Positions 45,879 through 55,274 of a stretch of DNA of 64,000 nucleotides are shown here, one piece after another. A program made the translations under genes and the position numbers. Under the pieces are notes generated by a model. The model saw only the letters and a list, made by a program, of their open reading frames with translations, was not told the DNA's origin and ran no database searches. Numbering within the stretch: the stretch's first letter is position 1; every line of letters begins with the position of its first letter. This DNA comes from Yersinia kristensenii (GTDB taxonomy: Bacteria > Pseudomonadota > Gammaproteobacteria > Enterobacterales > Enterobacteriaceae): assembly GCF_900460525.1 (NCBI RefSeq), contig NZ_UHIY01000001.1:3224001-3288000 (forward strand). The letters are read 5' to 3'.

Positions 45879-47141
45879 ATGCGATTAGGGGTTATTGCAG
45901 ATGATTTCACCGGTGCTACGGATATCGCCAGTTTTCTGGTAGAGAATGGCATGTCAACGGTGCAAATCAATGGTGTACCTGATGCAGATTATCAGGTGCA
46001 AGCAGATGCGGTTGTGGTGAGTTTGAAATCGCGCTCTTGTCCAGCCGAAGAGGCTGTAGCGGACTCACTGGCGGCTTTGGCGTGGTTACAAACTCAGGGC
46101 TGCCAACAATTCTATTTTAAATATTGCTCGACGTTTGACAGTACCGCGCAAGGTAATATTGGCCCGGTCACTGACGCATTAATGGATGCTCTCGACCAGC
46201 AATACACCATTATTTGCCCAGCCCTGCCCGTGAATGGCCGCACGGTATATCAAGGATACTTATTTGTAATGGGGCAATTATTGTCTGAGTCCGGGATGCG
46301 CCATCATCCGGTGACACCAATGACCGACAGCAACCTCTTGCGCATGATGGATACACAAGCCCGAGGACGTAGTGGTTTAATCAACAACACCGTGATGGAT
46401 CAAGGTGTTGAGGCGGTAAAATCACAATTGCGTAACCTGAAAGATGAAGGTGTACGCTATGTGGTGCTAGACACTTTAAACGAGACTCACTTGTTAATAC
46501 AGGCTGAAGCGGTACGCGATATGGTGTTGGTGACTGGCGGCTCGGGGTTGGCCATCGGCCTGGCTCGGCAATGGAGGGAAGATATTCAACATCCCTCACC
46601 GGCGACATTAGCCGGGGCTCCGCAAGGTAAATTGTGTGTTATTTTATCCGGTTCTTGTTCGGCGATGACCAATCGACAGGTTGCTCGATATATTCAACAG
46701 GCACCTAGTCAGTCAATTGATATTGCCCGCAGCCTGAATGCCCCTGAATCTTATGCTAAAGCATTATCTGCCTGGGTGATGGAAAATGTCTCAGGGCCAT
46801 TGGCTCCTTTATTATATGCCACGTCTGAACCTGAGGTCTTGCAGCAAATCCAGCAGCAATGGGGGGCGGCGGCCAGTAGTGAGGCTGTTGAACATCTGTT
46901 CGGAACTTTGGCACGACTTTTACAGCAGCAGGGAGTCCAACGTTTTATCGTGGCGGGGGGCGAAACGTCGGGTATGGTCGCGCAATCGCTGGGTATTCGG
47001 GCTTTCCATATTGGGCCTGCCATTTCCCCCGGGGTTCCCTGGGTAAAATCTACCGATCACGCCATTTCACTGGCGTTGAAGTCGGGTAATTTTGGTGATG
47101 AAAACTTTTTTGCCAGAGCACAAACGGAGTTCGCAGTATGA
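45879..47141 (+). CDS. otnK: 3-oxo-tetronate kinase
   Basis: Phosphorylates 3-oxo-tetronate at C4 in D-threonate/L-erythronate-type acid-sugar catabolism. 420 residues of the DUF1537 four-carbon acid-sugar kinase family: N-terminal domain with IADDFTGATDIASFL and YFKYCSTFDST, C-terminal nucleotide domain ending FIVAGGETSGMVAQSLGI. AGGAGAG precedes the ATG. First gene of an operon with otnC (4-base overlap) and otnI. Confidence 0.9.
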   Translation: MRLGVIADDFTGATDIASFLVENGMSTVQINGVPDADYQVQADAVVVSLKSRSCPAEEAVADSLAALAWLQTQGCQQFYFKYCSTFDSTAQGNIGPVTDALMDALDQQYTIICPALPVNGRTVYQGYLFVMGQLLSESGMRHHPVTPMTDSNLLRMMDTQARGRSGLINNTVMDQGVEAVKSQLRNLKDEGVRYVVLDTLNETHLLIQAEAVRDMVLVTGGSGLAIGLARQWREDIQHPSPATLAGAPQGKLCVILSGSCSAMTNRQVARYIQQAPSQSIDIARSLNAPESYAKALSAWVMENVSGPLAPLLYATSEPEVLQQIQQQWGAAASSEAVEHLFGTLARLLQQQGVQRFIVAGGETSGMVAQSLGIRAFHIGPAISPGVPWVKSTDHAISLALKSGNFGDENFFARAQTEFAV

Positions 47142-47761
47142 ATGAGCAGCAGGCTCGGGAAGATATGGTCAAGTTGGGCGCCTCTTTTTTCCAGCGAGGT
47201 TACGCCACCGGTTCAGCCGGAAATCTGTCATTAAAACTGGCTGACGGTACATTATTAGCCACACCGACCGGCTCCTGTTTAGGTGAGCTGAATGCAGAGC
47301 GATTATCAAAGGTTAGTTTGGCGGGTGATTGGATCTCCGGTGATAAGCCCTCAAAAGAAATTAGTTTTCATCGGGCCATTTATCTCAATAATTCCGCGTG
47401 TGGGGCCATCGTTCATTTGCATTCTCTTTATCTAACAGCACTTTCTTGTCTGCAAGGGCTGGATGAGCATAATGCCATTAAACCCTTTACACCTTACGTG
47501 GTGATGCGGGTCGGTGATGTTCCAGTGGTGCCCTATTATCGCCCCGGAGATAGCCGGTTAGGTGAGGCGCTGGCAAAGTTGGCCCCGCAATATCGTGCTT
47601 TTTTATTAGCTAATCATGGCCCGGTTGTGGTGGGGACAAGTTTGCGGGAGGCGGCGGATAATATGGAAGAATTAGAGGAAACTGCGCGTCTGGTATTTAC
47701 CCTGAGCGACCGGCCTATTCGTTATCTGACTGATAATGAAGTTGCCGAATTAAGGAATTAG
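47138..47761 (+). CDS. otnC: 3-oxo-tetronate 4-phosphate decarboxylase
   Basis: Class II aldolase-fold enzyme that decarboxylates the OtnK product to dihydroxyacetone phosphate. 207 residues (E. coli YgbL 212). [12 protein letters not shown] near the N terminus; zinc ligands in [12 protein letters not shown] and [13 protein letters not shown]. The start overlaps otnK by four bases. Closely related aldolases act on other phosphates, but the operon fixes the assignment. Confidence 0.88.
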   Translation: MNEQQAREDMVKLGASFFQRGYATGSAGNLSLKLADGTLLATPTGSCLGELNAERLSKVSLAGDWISGDKPSKEISFHRAIYLNNSACGAIVHLHSLYLTALSCLQGLDEHNAIKPFTPYVVMRVGDVPVVPYYRPGDSRLGEALAKLAPQYRAFLLANHGPVVVGTSLREAADNMEELEETARLVFTLSDRPIRYLTDNEVAELRN

Positions 47762-47763
47762 TC

Positions 47764-48552
47764 ATGCCTAAATTTGCCGCTAATCTATCCATGATGTTTA
47801 CCGAAGTGCCTTTCCTTGAGCGTTTTCAGGCTGCGAAAAATGCGGGTTTTTCTGCCGTAGAGTTTTTATTTCCCTATGATTATCCCGCCGAACAATTGGC
47901 GGAGAAACTGAAAGACCAGAGTTTGCAACAGGTGTTGTTTAATACCTCTCCCGGCGATATGCATGCTGGCGAGTGGGGGTTGGCCGCACTTCCAGGCCGT
48001 GAAAAGGATGCCCGCCGCGATATTGATTTAGCGTTAGAGTATGCGCGGGTTCTGGGCTGCCCGTCTATTCATGTTATGGCTGGTGTGGTGCCTGTGGGGG
48101 CCGTTTGGGAAGATTATCAGCAGGTATTTGTTGAAAATATCCGTTATGCCGCAGACCGGTTTGCCCAATATGATATTAATGTCATGATTGAAGCATTAAA
48201 CCCGAATATAAAACCTCATTACCTTTTCTCTAGCCAGTATGACGTGTTGGATTGCGTTAATCTCATCGACCGACCCAATGTGTTTATGCAGTTAGATTTA
48301 TTCCATGCACAAATAGTGGATGGTAATCTCAGCCATTTAATTATCTCGTTGGCGGGGTGTTATGGTCATATTCAGATTGCATCCGTACCAAATCGACATG
48401 AACCAGATGACGGTGAGATTAATTACACTTACTTATTCGGGCTACTTGATGAAATTAACTATAATGGCTGGATTGGTTGCGAGTATCACCCCCGTACAGA
48501 TACCGTTACCGGGTTGGGCTGGATAAAACCCTACTCAGTCATAAGTCGTTAA
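47764..48552 (+). CDS. otnI: 2-oxo-tetronate isomerase (hydroxypyruvate-isomerase-like)
   Basis: Interconverts 2-oxo- and 3-oxo-tetronate. 262 residues of the xylose-isomerase-like TIM-barrel family (E. coli YgbM 258). [21 protein letters not shown] at the N terminus; metal and catalytic acidic residues in [20 protein letters not shown] and [10 protein letters not shown]. Two bases after otnC. The C-terminal IKPYSVISR is slightly altered from the usual end. Confidence 0.88.
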   Translation: MPKFAANLSMMFTEVPFLERFQAAKNAGFSAVEFLFPYDYPAEQLAEKLKDQSLQQVLFNTSPGDMHAGEWGLAALPGREKDARRDIDLALEYARVLGCPSIHVMAGVVPVGAVWEDYQQVFVENIRYAADRFAQYDINVMIEALNPNIKPHYLFSSQYDVLDCVNLIDRPNVFMQLDLFHAQIVDGNLSHLIISLAGCYGHIQIASVPNRHEPDDGEINYTYLFGLLDEINYNGWIGCEYHPRTDTVTGLGWIKPYSVISR

Positions 48553-48561
48553 TTGCTGGTC

Positions 48562-48610
48562 AGTTCCGAGTATCAAGATACACTGTATAGTGATATTCGG
48601 GACTCTTTAT
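48562..48610 (+). terminator. Terminator of the otn operon
   Basis: AGTTCCGAGTATC (48562-48574) pairs with GATATTCGGGACT (48592-48604) over 13 positions with two G-U pairs, followed by CTTTAT. Confidence 0.65.
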
Positions 48611-48985
48611 CGATAATAAATGACTAATATGTCAAATTAATGCCAGTTGACATATCAATCTGCTGTTTTCAATTAGATACTCCCCGTTAAAAAACCACCT
48701 CCCTTATCTTTATTGTCATGATATTGCAATGGTTCTGATGTTTTTTTATCTCCCGATAAGCATAATCACATTATTCAAAACAACTGATATACAGCTTTCT
48801 TAAGCTAGGATATCTTACTGTAAGAATTTTATGGTTAATTGATAAAGCTAAGGATCAACGAAGCGACAAATCATTATTACTATTTCATATAAATTAAAAC
48901 GTAGAGGTATTTCTGTCGCTTAAAATAAGCCATAGAGGCAAGAGAAAGACAGAAAATAAACAGAAGGCAAACGGGAGATAACGAT
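48611..48985. other. Intergenic region before glsA
   Basis: About 375 bp without a gene, AT-rich; presumably the glutaminase promoter. No convincing operator seen. Confidence 0.4.
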
Positions 48986-49993
48986 ATGCCTACAGATGAT
49001 AGTAAAAATGGAATTATCAACTATGTATCAACCGGGCATCTACCGGACCCAGACACTGTGGTTAAATTAGTGCAAGAAGCCCACACGCGGTTTGGTACTG
49101 ATACTGACGGTGTAGTTTCCACGGTTTACCCAGCATTAGAACGCATTCCTCCCAATCTCTTTGGTGTATGCATGGTCGGCACTAACGGTAAAGTGCATTC
49201 AGCCGGCGATGTAGATTATGAATTTACCATCATGAGCGTCTCCAAACCTTTTGTTTTTGCTTTGGTCTGTCAGGCCATTGGGGCGAAAGTCGCGCGCGAA
49301 AAACTGGGCGTTAACAGCACAGGTATGGCATTTAATTCAGTGACTGCTATTGAGCGCGCTCCTGATGGACGTACCAATCCGATGGTTAACTCTGGCGCTA
49401 TTGCCACCACTAGCTTGGTACCGGGTGCGACCAGTGATGAGCAGTGGAAATTCATTTATGACGGTTTATGCCGCTTTGCTGGTCGTGAACTGACCTTGAA
49501 TGAAGAAGTATACCAATCGGCGTGCGAAACCAATTTCCGCAACCGCGGCATTGCTAATGTCTTAGAGGGTTATGGCCGCCTGGGGTGTGATCCGCTCATC
49601 GCCACCGATTTATATACCCGCCAATGTTCGTTAAATGTCAGTGCGCGTGATTTGGCTGTCATGGGTGCCACACTGGCTGACGGGGGCGTCAATCCACTGA
49701 CTCGCGAGCGGGTTGTGGATAATGATGTCTGCCATTACGCATTAGCGGTAATGGTAACTGCAGGGTTGTACGAAACTTCTGGGGACTGGCTTTATGACAT
49801 TGGCCTTCCCGGGAAAAGCGGTATTGGTGGCGGAATTGTGACGGTGTCACCGGGTAAAGGTGGCTTGGGAACTTTTGCACCGTTATTGGATAGCGCGGGT
49901 AACAGTGTTAAGGGGCAACTGGCTGCCCGGTTCTTATCACGCAGTCTGGGGATGGACATGTTTGTTTCTGAGCCTTACACCGAAAAAAGTTGA
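48986..49993 (+). CDS. glsA: Glutaminase
   Basis: Hydrolyses glutamine to glutamate and ammonia, a serine-dependent beta-lactamase-fold enzyme. 335 residues, longer than the usual 308-310. Catalytic SxxK in FTIMSVSKPF (about residue 80); NPMVNSGAIATTSLV, ACETNFRNRGIA and LPGKSGIGGGIV are family blocks. GGGAGATAACG precedes the ATG. The ammonia can counter acid stress; the neighbouring exporter may be linked, but no amino-acid specificity can be read. Confidence 0.93.
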   Translation: MPTDDSKNGIINYVSTGHLPDPDTVVKLVQEAHTRFGTDTDGVVSTVYPALERIPPNLFGVCMVGTNGKVHSAGDVDYEFTIMSVSKPFVFALVCQAIGAKVAREKLGVNSTGMAFNSVTAIERAPDGRTNPMVNSGAIATTSLVPGATSDEQWKFIYDGLCRFAGRELTLNEEVYQSACETNFRNRGIANVLEGYGRLGCDPLIATDLYTRQCSLNVSARDLAVMGATLADGGVNPLTRERVVDNDVCHYALAVMVTAGLYETSGDWLYDIGLPGKSGIGGGIVTVSPGKGGLGTFAPLLDSAGNSVKGQLAARFLSRSLGMDMFVSEPYTEKS

Positions 49994-50105
49994 GCCGTAA
50001 CAGTCAGGTATAGTCCCAAAAAAACCGGTTAATTTGATATGAAAGTGTTTTGTGAAACCGAATTGAGCTTAAAAAATATTGTTTTTCAAAAGGATATAAG
50101 AATTT

Positions 50106-51746
50106 ATGGCGAATCAATCAACTCACCGCGCAGGTGTGGAAGTTAAAGAATCCTGGATACCGATGATAACCATCGCGCTGGCCCAGATTCTGATGTCATT
50201 TAACGTTGCCTCCCTGCCGGTAGCGTTAGGTGGAATGGTCAAAAGTTTTAATGTGCCACCGACGACGATTGCAACCGCAATCGTGATGTACTCACTTTCT
50301 GTTGCCGGTTTCGTTATGTTGGGTGCCAAACTCAACCAGCGCTTCGGGCCATTGGTCGTATTCCGTAGCACGGTTCTGTTATTTGGTATCGCGCAGGTCA
50401 TGATGACATTCAGCCCGAATGTTACCGTGATGATCAGTGCTCAGGCACTCAGTGGCCTGGCAGGTGCAGCTTTGGTGCCGGCGTTGGTGGCTTTGATTGC
50501 TGAAAACTACCGCGGCACGCAACAGGCTACAGCACTTGGCGCTTTGGGTTCTGCCCGTGCGGGTGCGGGTGTAGCGGCATTCATGATCGGCGGTGTTCTG
50601 GGGACTTACATCGGCTGGCGTCCGGCGTTCGGTATCTTGATTGTGTTATCTGCAATCATCTTTGTGCTGAGTTTCCGTTTGAAATCTGACCAAGGTCGTC
50701 CGGAAGTGGGCATCGATATATTCGGTGTGATTCTGGCGGCATCGGCGATTATTTTGCTGTCGTTTGGTTTTAACAACCTGAACCGCTGGGGCTTCGGTCT
50801 GGTACGTGACGGTGCGCCATTTGATTTACTGGGCTTCTCTCCGGCTCCCTTTATGATTGTATTGGGTATCGTGCTGGGGCAGGCGTTTGTGGTTTGGACT
50901 CGCCGTCGTCAAGAACAAGGTAAAACACCGTTGCTGGCACTGGAAGTGCTTAGCTCTCCGACAGAAAAAGCCGCGGTATTTGCTATGTTCGCTGTGGTGG
51001 CGTTGGAAGCTATGCTGAACTTCTCGGTTCCGTTGTATATCCAGATAGTGCAGGGCAGTACGCCGATGGCGACCGCCATTGCCATGATGCCATTTAACTT
51101 GTCGGTGTTCTTTTCCGCGATGTTGATTGTTCGTTTCTACAAGAAATTGACACCACGTAAAATTGGTCGTTATGGTTTCATCACCTGTACCATCGCTCTG
51201 TTGTGGCTGGCATTTGTGGTGCGCAATAACTGGAGTGAGTTCGCGGTACTGTTTGGCTTAGTGGTGTTTGGCCTTGCTCAGGGTGCTTTGGTGACTTTAC
51301 TGTTCAACGTATTGGTCAGTGCTTCCCCGAAAGAATTAGCGGGCGATGTCGGTTCATTGCGTGGTACCACTAACAACTTGGCAAATGCCATCGGTACCGC
51401 AGTAGCCGGTGCTTTGTTGGTCGGTTTGCTCAGTGCCAACGTGATACGCGGTGTGGCTGAAACCCCTATCCTGACGCCAGAAATTCAGGCGCAAGTGAAT
51501 ATGGATAGCATTAACTTCGTGAGTAATGACCGCCTGCAAGGCGTGTTAGCGCAAACCACTGCGACACCTGAACAGGTTGCGGAAGCTGTGCGAGTCAATG
51601 AAGAAGCTCGTCTTCGTTCGCTGAAGTTTGGCTTATTGATTATGGCGTTATTATCACTGTTAGCTATCTTCCCTGCGGGCCGTTTACCTAATTATCTGCC
51701 AGGAGAATTACCTGCGGATAATCTGGTTAAAAAACCCACTAAATAA
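50106..51746 (+). CDS. 14-helix MFS transporter (DHA2 type)
   Basis: 546 residues with about 14 membrane helices. MITIALAQILMSFNVASLPVA at TM1; ALGALGSARAGAGVAAFMIGGVLG corresponds to the DHA2 motif C region; a long periplasmic loop (about 455-505, TPEIQAQVNMDSINFVSND) precedes the last helix. DHA2 proteins usually export drugs or cations; this one lacks a close named relative in my memory. It lies 112 bp after glsA and may be cotranscribed. Confidence 0.85.
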   Translation: MANQSTHRAGVEVKESWIPMITIALAQILMSFNVASLPVALGGMVKSFNVPPTTIATAIVMYSLSVAGFVMLGAKLNQRFGPLVVFRSTVLLFGIAQVMMTFSPNVTVMISAQALSGLAGAALVPALVALIAENYRGTQQATALGALGSARAGAGVAAFMIGGVLGTYIGWRPAFGILIVLSAIIFVLSFRLKSDQGRPEVGIDIFGVILAASAIILLSFGFNNLNRWGFGLVRDGAPFDLLGFSPAPFMIVLGIVLGQAFVVWTRRRQEQGKTPLLALEVLSSPTEKAAVFAMFAVVALEAMLNFSVPLYIQIVQGSTPMATAIAMMPFNLSVFFSAMLIVRFYKKLTPRKIGRYGFITCTIALLWLAFVVRNNWSEFAVLFGLVVFGLAQGALVTLLFNVLVSASPKELAGDVGSLRGTTNNLANAIGTAVAGALLVGLLSANVIRGVAETPILTPEIQAQVNMDSINFVSNDRLQGVLAQTTATPEQVAEAVRVNEEARLRSLKFGLLIMALLSLLAIFPAGRLPNYLPGELPADNLVKKPTK

Positions 51747-51800
51747 GCGGTTGATAAAGTGAAGTAACGGGCAGTAAAAAGAGACTGCTCATCTGTTATA

Positions 51801-51842
51801 AACTGACAGTGTGTTGTGAATACAGCCACTGTCAGTTTTTTT
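51801..51842 (+). terminator. Rho-independent terminator
   Basis: AACTGACAGTG pairs with CACTGTCAGTT (51827-51837) followed by T; it closes the MFS gene and separates it from the convergent acylase gene. Confidence 0.88.
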
Positions 51843-51865
51843 ATTGACCAACTCCAAAATGCTCA

Positions 51866-54232
51866 CTAAACAGCATCACTTTCCGGTGGCTGTATTGTCA
51901 GCGTTTTCTGTACTGGCCCCGGTTCTAAGGGCAAAGATAATCCATGAACCCAATAGTTATGGCCGGCCAGAAACCACGGGCTAGTGGGATGCCCACTTTG
52001 GCCGCCAGGCATGGTCAATGTTCCTTTTGATGCATTACCCGGATAGGCAACAAGGCGGCATGAAGCACCAAAATCAGGGCGGCAAACATGTGGCATATTG
52101 TGATCACCAGAAAGTTCATCTGCAGGTGCTGCTAAAAACAGCCTTAATGCGGGGATGTTTTTGGCAAAGGGGTGCATGATAGCGGCCTTATTTGCTTTCC
52201 CCCAAGTAGCTTCAAATAATTGACCTTCTTGAGTTACCAGTGCGGTTAACACGGTATCCAGTTGGCTAATAATAAAATCATCCCAGCCGCTAAACCCATG
52301 AGGCACCCATTCCGTATATTGCGCTGAATTAATTAAGGCCATGACAGTTTCGTCCCACCGAGTATTGGCGGTCAAATAATTTGCCGATGGCCACTGTGCC
52401 TCTAACTGGTTATCGAACTTACCGAACAGATTTTTATAAATCGCATCTCGCCACACAGATATGATGCGATATCCGACAGATGAGGTATCCGCGCACCCAC
52501 CCCATTGATATATTAAATCAAGTGCCTGGCGACGTAGCGGCTGATTAATCAGGAAATCATCTGTTATTAATGGCAAGATGGTTCTTCGCCAAGCAATAAA
52601 TAGATTGGCGGTATTATCTAACTGTATTGCTCGCATATCATCAGCGTTTAGTTTGGTTTCTTCAATAAGACGCTGTTTAATTTCCCAAGCTCGCACACCT
52701 ATATCAGCACCGCCGTCACCAATATTGTCATAATCTGAACTGAAACTTTGGCGATTATTGGCATTCCACAGGATGCCGGATGAAGGATTAAGAATACGGG
52801 GGTGCTGCGCGGCGGATAGAGCATCATCTTGCCATTGATTACTTTCATCAACGGGAAATGTATTAACGTCACCTTTTATATTACGGTCAGGTAATGTTCC
52901 CACCAGTGCCCAGCCAATATCACCATTCTTATCAGCAACAAACATATTTAGCGCGGGCATACCAGCGTTTGTCGCAATATCAATGGCCTGAGAAACCGTA
53001 ATAGCTTGGTTAATCGTTAGAAAGTGTAGATCAATAGCATTGGGTAATTGCATTGCCCATCGCATTGCCATATTACCTTGTGCGGTTGATATCACTGGGC
53101 CATAAGGGCTAACGTGGATATCAATTTTAATATCCTTACCTCGTTTAACTTTAATACATTCTGTTTTTACCGGCCAGTGTGATAAAGGTTCGGGCGTTTT
53201 TACCCAATCCAGCGTATCTGCATAGGAATGTGTAAAGCCCCAAGAGATATGTTCATTGCAGCCAATGATAATGACCGGCACTCCCGGCAATGTCAGGCCA
53301 GATAATGAGAGTGTTTCCTTTTTATCTTGTAGCAGATAGTTTAATGATGCGCGATACCAGGTATTCGGTAACATCAGCGACAGATGCATATCATTTGCCA
53401 GTATTGCTTGCCCATTTTTACTGTGTTTGGCATCAATCGCAAAGCTGTTACTACCATAAAAAGGGGCTTGGGAGGGCAGTACCCGTGCACTCTCATGGCC
53501 TTTCCCCCACCAATCTGGTGGAGTTTTTGCAATCGGAGGTGAAGGCGGAACTTGTCCAGAAAGAGGGGTATCCCAAGAGGAGCTATCAGGCAATAGAAAC
53601 GCTTTCTGGGCTGGATTGGTATGTGCCTCAATCCACCCTCGGGCATAAACTCGGCCCATTTGTTTCTGTTGCAGTTCCAAAGATAACGCATAAAGGACTA
53701 ATAAAGAATCTTCTTCTTTCCATGGGGTAGCTTCAGTCATTAAAATAATATATTCAAATGAAACTATTGTTTTAGACTTTAAGCCATCATTCACACCTTG
53801 GGTATATTTCGCTAATATATTCCTTTCATCTACCGACAGGTCTTTTAATGTATTTATTGCCCGTGAGCGTAATAACCAGCGACGATTTTGGATATCGGTT
53901 TCAATGACCTTTTCTTCATTGCCTAATAGTTCGGCCAGTTCTCCGGCAGCAAGGCGCCGTGACAAATCCATTTGAAAAAAACGTTCTTGTGCATGGATAT
54001 AGCCCAGGCTATAGCTGACATCCTCAATATTATCCCCGGAAATAGTCGGGATACCCAATTTATCCCATTCGATAGACACCGGTTTAGATAACGTGGGTGA
54101 TATGACGGTTCCTTCTGTTCTTGGCAAACTGTGAAAAAAAACCTCATTTCCCTCAAGTGAGCACGAAGATGTTTTTAATTGCGCGAAAAATTTATTATCA
54201 ATGATTAACGATTCAATAAGTTCTTTTAGCAT
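51866..54232 (-). CDS. Penicillin-acylase-family amidase
   Basis: 788 residues of the Ntn-hydrolase penicillin acylase family, normally self-cleaved into two chains. The beta-chain N-terminal Ser is in YGSNSFAID (about residue 262) with GQAILANDMHLSLMLPNTWYR next; the alpha part has DKLGIPTISGDNIEDVSYSLGYIHAQERFFQMDLSRRLAAGELAELLG; NNRQSFSSDYD and HPFAKNIPAL lie downstream. Family members hydrolyse beta-lactam side chains or acyl-homoserine lactones. No signal peptide is visible (MLKELIESLIIDNKFFAQLK), unusual for a group that is mainly periplasmic. Apparently monocistronic. Confidence 0.87.
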   Translation of the reverse strand: MLKELIESLIIDNKFFAQLKTSSCSLEGNEVFFHSLPRTEGTVISPTLSKPVSIEWDKLGIPTISGDNIEDVSYSLGYIHAQERFFQMDLSRRLAAGELAELLGNEEKVIETDIQNRRWLLRSRAINTLKDLSVDERNILAKYTQGVNDGLKSKTIVSFEYIILMTEATPWKEEDSLLVLYALSLELQQKQMGRVYARGWIEAHTNPAQKAFLLPDSSSWDTPLSGQVPPSPPIAKTPPDWWGKGHESARVLPSQAPFYGSNSFAIDAKHSKNGQAILANDMHLSLMLPNTWYRASLNYLLQDKKETLSLSGLTLPGVPVIIIGCNEHISWGFTHSYADTLDWVKTPEPLSHWPVKTECIKVKRGKDIKIDIHVSPYGPVISTAQGNMAMRWAMQLPNAIDLHFLTINQAITVSQAIDIATNAGMPALNMFVADKNGDIGWALVGTLPDRNIKGDVNTFPVDESNQWQDDALSAAQHPRILNPSSGILWNANNRQSFSSDYDNIGDGGADIGVRAWEIKQRLIEETKLNADDMRAIQLDNTANLFIAWRRTILPLITDDFLINQPLRRQALDLIYQWGGCADTSSVGYRIISVWRDAIYKNLFGKFDNQLEAQWPSANYLTANTRWDETVMALINSAQYTEWVPHGFSGWDDFIISQLDTVLTALVTQEGQLFEATWGKANKAAIMHPFAKNIPALRLFLAAPADELSGDHNMPHVCRPDFGASCRLVAYPGNASKGTLTMPGGQSGHPTSPWFLAGHNYWVHGLSLPLEPGPVQKTLTIQPPESDAV

Positions 54233-54406
54233 ATTTAAAAGATAAATTCTGGGTGATTATTTTAAATAGTCATGAAAATAAAATAATGCCCTTTCATCAT
54301 CGCCTCCATCCGTTATAGGCTTATTTTTGGCCAAATCCATGGTTAATATTCATAGGTGTTATTGAATATCGCGTGAATAAATCGCATTGAGAACTATTCT
54401 TGTTGT

Positions 54407-54589
54407 ATGAAAAACAAGCAATTCATTGTGCCAGATTTTGTTTTATTGTCGCTAATGGAAAAGAAAATAAAATATATGAAAGGAAAAGCAAGAATATCGA
54501 TGTGCGTGACGTACATGGATGAGCAAGGCTGTTTAAGGGGGAAGGCGCTTATGCGCCAAGATAGTGGGGAACTTATTGTGCCAGTGTGA
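54407..54589 (+). CDS. Small hypothetical protein
   Basis: 60 residues (MKNKQFIVPDFVLLSLMEKK, then a basic stretch and GCLRGKALMRQDSGELIVPV). No good ribosome site and no family recognised; overlaps the convergent gene end by 17 bases. May be spurious. Confidence 0.3.
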   Translation: MKNKQFIVPDFVLLSLMEKKIKYMKGKARISMCVTYMDEQGCLRGKALMRQDSGELIVPV

Positions 54590-55100
54590 GTATCCGGATT
54601 GAAGGAAACTGCAAATGATGCATAAATTCGCGTAAAATCAGCAAACGTGCAGCAAATTCATTGTCTGCGGGTATTCCCTCGGAAGCGGCTGGTCTACCCA
54701 TCATAACTGTTGCCAGCCGATCAAACATCCGCTCAACCGACTCCAGTGACATCACTATTTCTGTTTGCATAGGTAAACCCGCGAGTAGTGCAATTTCGGC
54801 CATATAATGGTCGGTAGTAATCAATTTTGAGGTTTTATTCACAACCGAACTGATTCTAATCACTTCATCTTCAACCACCATAATGGCAGTTTCCATCTCA
54901 TCTGCCGTGGGGGGAGTATGTTTGAAATAGCTCAATGCAACATTATTCGAGCCAACAGTAAGAAGCTGTTTAGAGACAATCATGTCAGAATCATCGGTGA
55001 TCACCGATGTTGATTCATGGTCAATAGAGAGCAACGTTATTAAACGATTACCACCGATAGTGGCGCGAATATGTTCATATTCCGTTTGAATGTTATTCAT
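54573..55100 (-). CDS. Hypothetical protein next to the iron-uptake locus
   Basis: 175 residues from MNNIQTEYEHIRATIGGNRL, chosen because AAGGCGG lies 8 bases upstream; the frame is open to 55169. Alpha/beta composition (ITLLSIDHESTSVI, METAIMVVEDEVIRISSVV), no membrane helix, no motif I recognise. Divergent from the FTR1 gene, so it shares the Fur-box region and may be iron-responsive. Confidence 0.6.
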   Translation of the reverse strand: MNNIQTEYEHIRATIGGNRLITLLSIDHESTSVITDDSDMIVSKQLLTVGSNNVALSYFKHTPPTADEMETAIMVVEDEVIRISSVVNKTSKLITTDHYMAEIALLAGLPMQTEIVMSLESVERMFDRLATVMMGRPAASEGIPADNEFAARLLILREFMHHLQFPSIRILTLAQ

Positions 55101-55233
55101 CACTAAACCGCCTTGTTCATTGTCATAACCCTGTCTAATCTTGCGGGATGCGCCGCATTTTTTAAACAAAAATTCAATAAACTAAATGTTTTTTGATACG
55201 GATCAAGACACATTTCTGTTGTTTAGTGTTAAT

Positions 55234-55252
55234 GTTAATAAATCTCATTATC
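55234..55252 (-). promoter_or_regulatory. Fur box
   Basis: The minus strand reads GATAATGAGATTTATTAAC, matching 15 of 19 positions of the Fur consensus GATAATGATAATCATTATC. It lies 22 bp upstream of the FTR1 gene start, predicting iron repression. Confidence 0.78.
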
Positions 55253-55274
55253 AACTTCATGTGCGTTACTCATT

